This document shows, in pieces, positions 61,663-64,000 of a stretch of DNA of 64,000 bases. The stretch spans positions 1 to 64,000 of the forward strand of contig JAJZME010000071.1 of NCBI GenBank assembly GCA_021803035.1. Reading direction: 5' to 3'. This DNA is from Acidobacteriota bacterium. GTDB lineage: Bacteria > Acidobacteriota > Terriglobia > Terriglobales > Acidobacteriaceae. Position 1 is the first letter of the stretch. Each line of letters begins with the position of its first letter. The position numbers and the translations under genes are program-made. The notes under the pieces were generated by a model. It was not told where the DNA came from. It did not search any database and saw only the letters and a program-made list of their open reading frames with translations.

Positions 61663-63558
61663 TTAGGCGTTGTCTTCCGGCACCAGATCGCCCTCGCCCG
61701 GTGCCAGGAACAGGTTTGCTTCCAGCCCGTGCTGCCGCGTGTAGAGGTCGTAGTAGCGACCGCCCAGCGCGAAGAGCTCGGCGTGGTTGCCCCGTTCCAC
61801 GATGCGCCCGTCCTCGACCACCAGAATCTGGTCGGCGCGGCGGATGGTCGACAGCCGGTGGGCAATCACAAATGTTGTGCGCCCCTGCATCAACTGGCTC
61901 AACCCGGCCTGGATCATCGCTTCCGACTCGGAGTCCAGCGAGCTGGTGGCCTCGTCGAGGATGAGGATGCGCGGCTCGGCCAGGAGCGCCCGCGCAATTG
62001 ACAGCCGCTGCCGCTGCCCGCCGGAAAGCTTCACGCCGCGCTCGCCCACCAGCGTGTCATAGCCCTCTGGAAAGCGCTCGGCAAACTCGTCCACCCGCGC
62101 CGTGCGGCAGGCGAAGAGGAACTGCTCTTCGCTGGCGTCGGGCCGCGAAAACATCACGTTCTCGCGAATGCTCCCGTCGAAGAGGAACGACTCCTGCAGC
62201 ACCACGCCCAACTGTGAGCGGAAGGTGTGCAAGTCCACGTGTGCCAGGTCCACGCCGTCCACCAGCACCCGCCCCTGCGACGGCGTGTGGAAGGCGCACA
62301 GCAGGCTGATGATCGTCGATTTGCCCGAGCCCGATGAGCCCACCAGCGCGGTCACCATGCCCGGCTGCGCCGAGAAGCTGACCCCGTACAGCACCGGCTT
62401 GCCGGGCGTGTAGGCAAACTCCACATCATCAAATCGCACGTTTCCTGCAATGGGCGGCATCTGCACCGTGCGGCCGGGCATCTGGTTTTCCTGCAGCTCG
62501 TTCAGCAGCTCGTTGGTGCGGTCCAGGCCGGCAAAGGCCTCGGTCAGTTGCGTGCCCACGTTCACCATCTGGAAGACCGGCGCGATCATGAAGGCCAGGA
62601 ACATGTTGTATTGGAGGTAATCGCCGGCGTTCCAGGCTCTTTCGAGCACAAGATGCCCGCCCAGCCACATGACCAGCGCCGACACCACGCCCAGCACCGT
62701 TGTGGATGCGGAGCTGAGCATGCTGGTCATGGTCAGCGATTTCATCACGTTCGCCAGCAGCCGGTCCACGCCCGCGGAAAACACCCTGTGTTCGCGCTCT
62801 TCGGCGTGATAGCCCTTGACCACGCGCACGCCGCCCAGCGACTCCGTCAGCCGCCCGGTGACCTCGGCGTTGATCCGGCCTCTTTCGCGGAAGGTGGGAC
62901 GAAGCACCTGGAAGCCGTATCGCAGCACGAACACAAACCCGCCCACCACCGCAAAGACGACGAGCGTCACCTTGGGGCTGCTGTGCAGCAGAAAGAAGAA
63001 GACCAGGACGGCCGTAAAGATCCCGCCCAGGAACTGCACCAGGCCGGTTCCGATCAGGTTGCGCACGCCCTCCACATCGGTCATGATGCGCGCCACCAGA
63101 GTCCCCGTGCGATTTTCGTCGTAGTAAGCCACGGAGAGCAGACCCACATGCCGCTGCACCTCGCGGCGCATATCGGCAATCAGCCGTTGGCCGGCCACTG
63201 AGAGCAGTTGCGTCAACGAGTAGGAGGTGATCGCCTGCACCAGCGTGGCCACCACCACGATGCCCACGATCTGCGGCAGCACGTGCGGGTCGGGATGAAC
63301 GGCAAGCACTGTGTTCAGCAGGGACTTGGAAAGGTAGGGCATAACCAGGCCGGCTACGCGGTTGACCAGCATCAGCACCAGTCCGGCCACAATAAGCCCC
63401 TTGCGCGGTGCCACCAGCCGCCATACCTGCGGAGCGAGTCTTTTCAGATTGGGTTTGGTTTTGGGCAGATCGGCCATGCCGGCGCGCGCGCTTCGGCCGT
63501 GTGGCGAGCGCTCGGCACGCATGCCTATTCCCATCCCGCCGCCGTGCAGGCCACCCAT
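61663..63558 (-). CDS. ABC exporter, fused membrane and ATPase domains
   Basis: A 631-aa half-transporter of the MsbA/MdlB/lipid-or-drug type. The membrane domain has six helices (about 50-340; PYLSKSLLNTVLAV and MTDVEGVRNLIGTGLVQ). The ATPase has Walker A GSSGSGKSTIISLL, signature LSGGQRQRLSIARALL, Walker B ILILDEATSSLDSESE and the H-loop VIAHRLST. The substrate is not visible. It probably acts as a homodimer, and follows a small membrane gene (3-bp gap) that may be co-transcribed. Confidence 0.88.
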   Translation of the reverse strand: MGGLHGGGMGIGMRAERSPHGRSARAGMADLPKTKPNLKRLAPQVWRLVAPRKGLIVAGLVLMLVNRVAGLVMPYLSKSLLNTVLAVHPDPHVLPQIVGIVVVATLVQAITSYSLTQLLSVAGQRLIADMRREVQRHVGLLSVAYYDENRTGTLVARIMTDVEGVRNLIGTGLVQFLGGIFTAVLVFFFLLHSSPKVTLVVFAVVGGFVFVLRYGFQVLRPTFRERGRINAEVTGRLTESLGGVRVVKGYHAEEREHRVFSAGVDRLLANVMKSLTMTSMLSSASTTVLGVVSALVMWLGGHLVLERAWNAGDYLQYNMFLAFMIAPVFQMVNVGTQLTEAFAGLDRTNELLNELQENQMPGRTVQMPPIAGNVRFDDVEFAYTPGKPVLYGVSFSAQPGMVTALVGSSGSGKSTIISLLCAFHTPSQGRVLVDGVDLAHVDLHTFRSQLGVVLQESFLFDGSIRENVMFSRPDASEEQFLFACRTARVDEFAERFPEGYDTLVGERGVKLSGGQRQRLSIARALLAEPRILILDEATSSLDSESEAMIQAGLSQLMQGRTTFVIAHRLSTIRRADQILVVEDGRIVERGNHAELFALGGRYYDLYTRQHGLEANLFLAPGEGDLVPEDNA

Positions 63559-63561
63559 CTT

Positions 63562-63942
63562 TTATATCTTACGCAACCGGCGGGCCACGATGAACGACCG
63601 CACGCACAACAGCACGTAGATCAGAAGCACCGCGGCCATTGCCAACTGCGCGTCAAGCTGGATCATGTCCGGCGCCATGCCGGCCGATTGTGCGCGCAGG
63701 TAGCCCTGGATGGCCGCAACCACCGCGCCGATAAAGCCGACCAGGCCGATGGTCACATTGATGTGCATGAACAGCTTGCGCCGGCCTTCGCTGGGGCTGA
63801 TGGCGAGGACGCCAAAGATGCCCAGCGCCACGCCGAACCATGCCGGAATCAGCGCCGTGGAGAAATGGCTGCCCGTGCCAAAGTAGCCAATCAAGCCAAG
63901 AGCAATTAAAAGAGCGGCAAATATAAGGGTCACCTTTGCCAT
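63562..63942 (-). CDS. Small four-helix membrane protein of unknown function
   Basis: A 126-aa protein of four hydrophobic segments (VTLIFAALLIALGLIGYFG, STALIPAWFGVALGIFGVL, INVTIGLVGFIGAVVA, LDAQLAMAAVLLIYVLL). The good RBS GGAGGTCTCGC precedes the ATG at 63942. It lies immediately before the ABC exporter gene in the same direction, so it may be an accessory protein. No named function is recognised. Confidence 0.7.
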   Translation of the reverse strand: MAKVTLIFAALLIALGLIGYFGTGSHFSTALIPAWFGVALGIFGVLAISPSEGRRKLFMHINVTIGLVGFIGAVVAAIQGYLRAQSAGMAPDMIQLDAQLAMAAVLLIYVLLCVRSFIVARRLRKI

Positions 63943-63975
63943 GCGAGACCTCCATCCCTGTGCATGGCAAGAATA

Positions 63976-64000
63976 GCAGCTTGCAGTTTTCGGTTCACAG
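63976..64000. repeat. Heptamer-periodic array at window end (partial)
   Basis: Units GCAGCTT, GCAGTTT and TCGGTTC follow each other with a 7-nt period and are cut by the window edge. They resemble the arrays at 7690-7783 and 47607-47690. Confidence 0.4.

Overview
The window is GC-rich bacterial DNA that reads most like a member of the Acidobacteriota, probably the Terriglobales or a relative. This is inferred from gene content and style: a carboxypeptidase-regulatory-domain protein, a Pal lipoprotein with an Ig-like insert, VorB-type oxidoreductases, family-5 uracil-DNA glycosylase, and many dispersed intergenic repeats. No rRNA gene is present to prove it.

Region by region: 1-1931 is a decayed integrative element lying between the 3' end of one tRNA gene and the 3' end of tRNA-Val(GAC); it holds fragments of a serine recombinase, a metallo-beta-lactamase-fold protein and a tyrosine integrase. 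2104-4874 carries pgsA, a small zinc-ribbon-like gene, and an unusual Nramp-family transporter with a small membrane protein behind a Fur-like box. 5850-12077 is a complete housekeeping iron-sulfur assembly operon, iscR-iscS-iscU-iscA-hscB-hscA-fdx-iscX, with a recognisable promoter and an IscR-like box over its start site. 12088-20840 holds yraN, a peroxiredoxin and a set that looks like a response to nitric oxide or low oxygen: a di-iron Fe-S repair protein, a Crp/Fnr regulator, a radical SAM/SPASM enzyme, a hemerythrin-like protein and a NapH-like membrane ferredoxin. Three of these promoters share a GTGAC-N4-GTCAC-type palindrome.

20970-34006 is a mixed housekeeping stretch (der, TauE-like exporter, DinG-like helicase, UdgB, ATP-grasp protein, PP2C phosphatase, DMT exporter, two convergent CPBP proteins). 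34126-36825 is a compact secreted redox operon: Tat-exported DsrE-like protein, solute-binding protein and TsdA-like dihaem cytochrome c. 37428-43395 is the Tol-Pal system on the minus strand, followed by recN, a Gly/His-rich secreted protein and gap-pgk with a clear terminator. 51865-61479 is a minus-strand amino-acid module: IclR regulator, CoA-transferase, a 2-oxoacid:ferredoxin oxidoreductase (delta, alpha, fused beta-gamma), branched-chain aminotransferase, glutamate dehydrogenase and a fucose-isomerase-like protein. An ABC exporter and a small membrane protein close the window.

The most unusual content is intergenic. Family 1 (three copies, about 280-370 bp) carries a ribosome-binding site and a short reading frame with a conserved start. 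Family 2 (three copies, about 120 bp) has terminal inverted repeats and internal hairpins; two copies plus a 72-bp inverted arm bracket the hemerythrin gene. Family 3 (two copies, about 305 bp, plus a fragment) sits between minus-strand genes. Three intergenic spots hold heptamer-periodic arrays, two of them as facing arms. All names and functions are read from sequence alone; no database search was possible.
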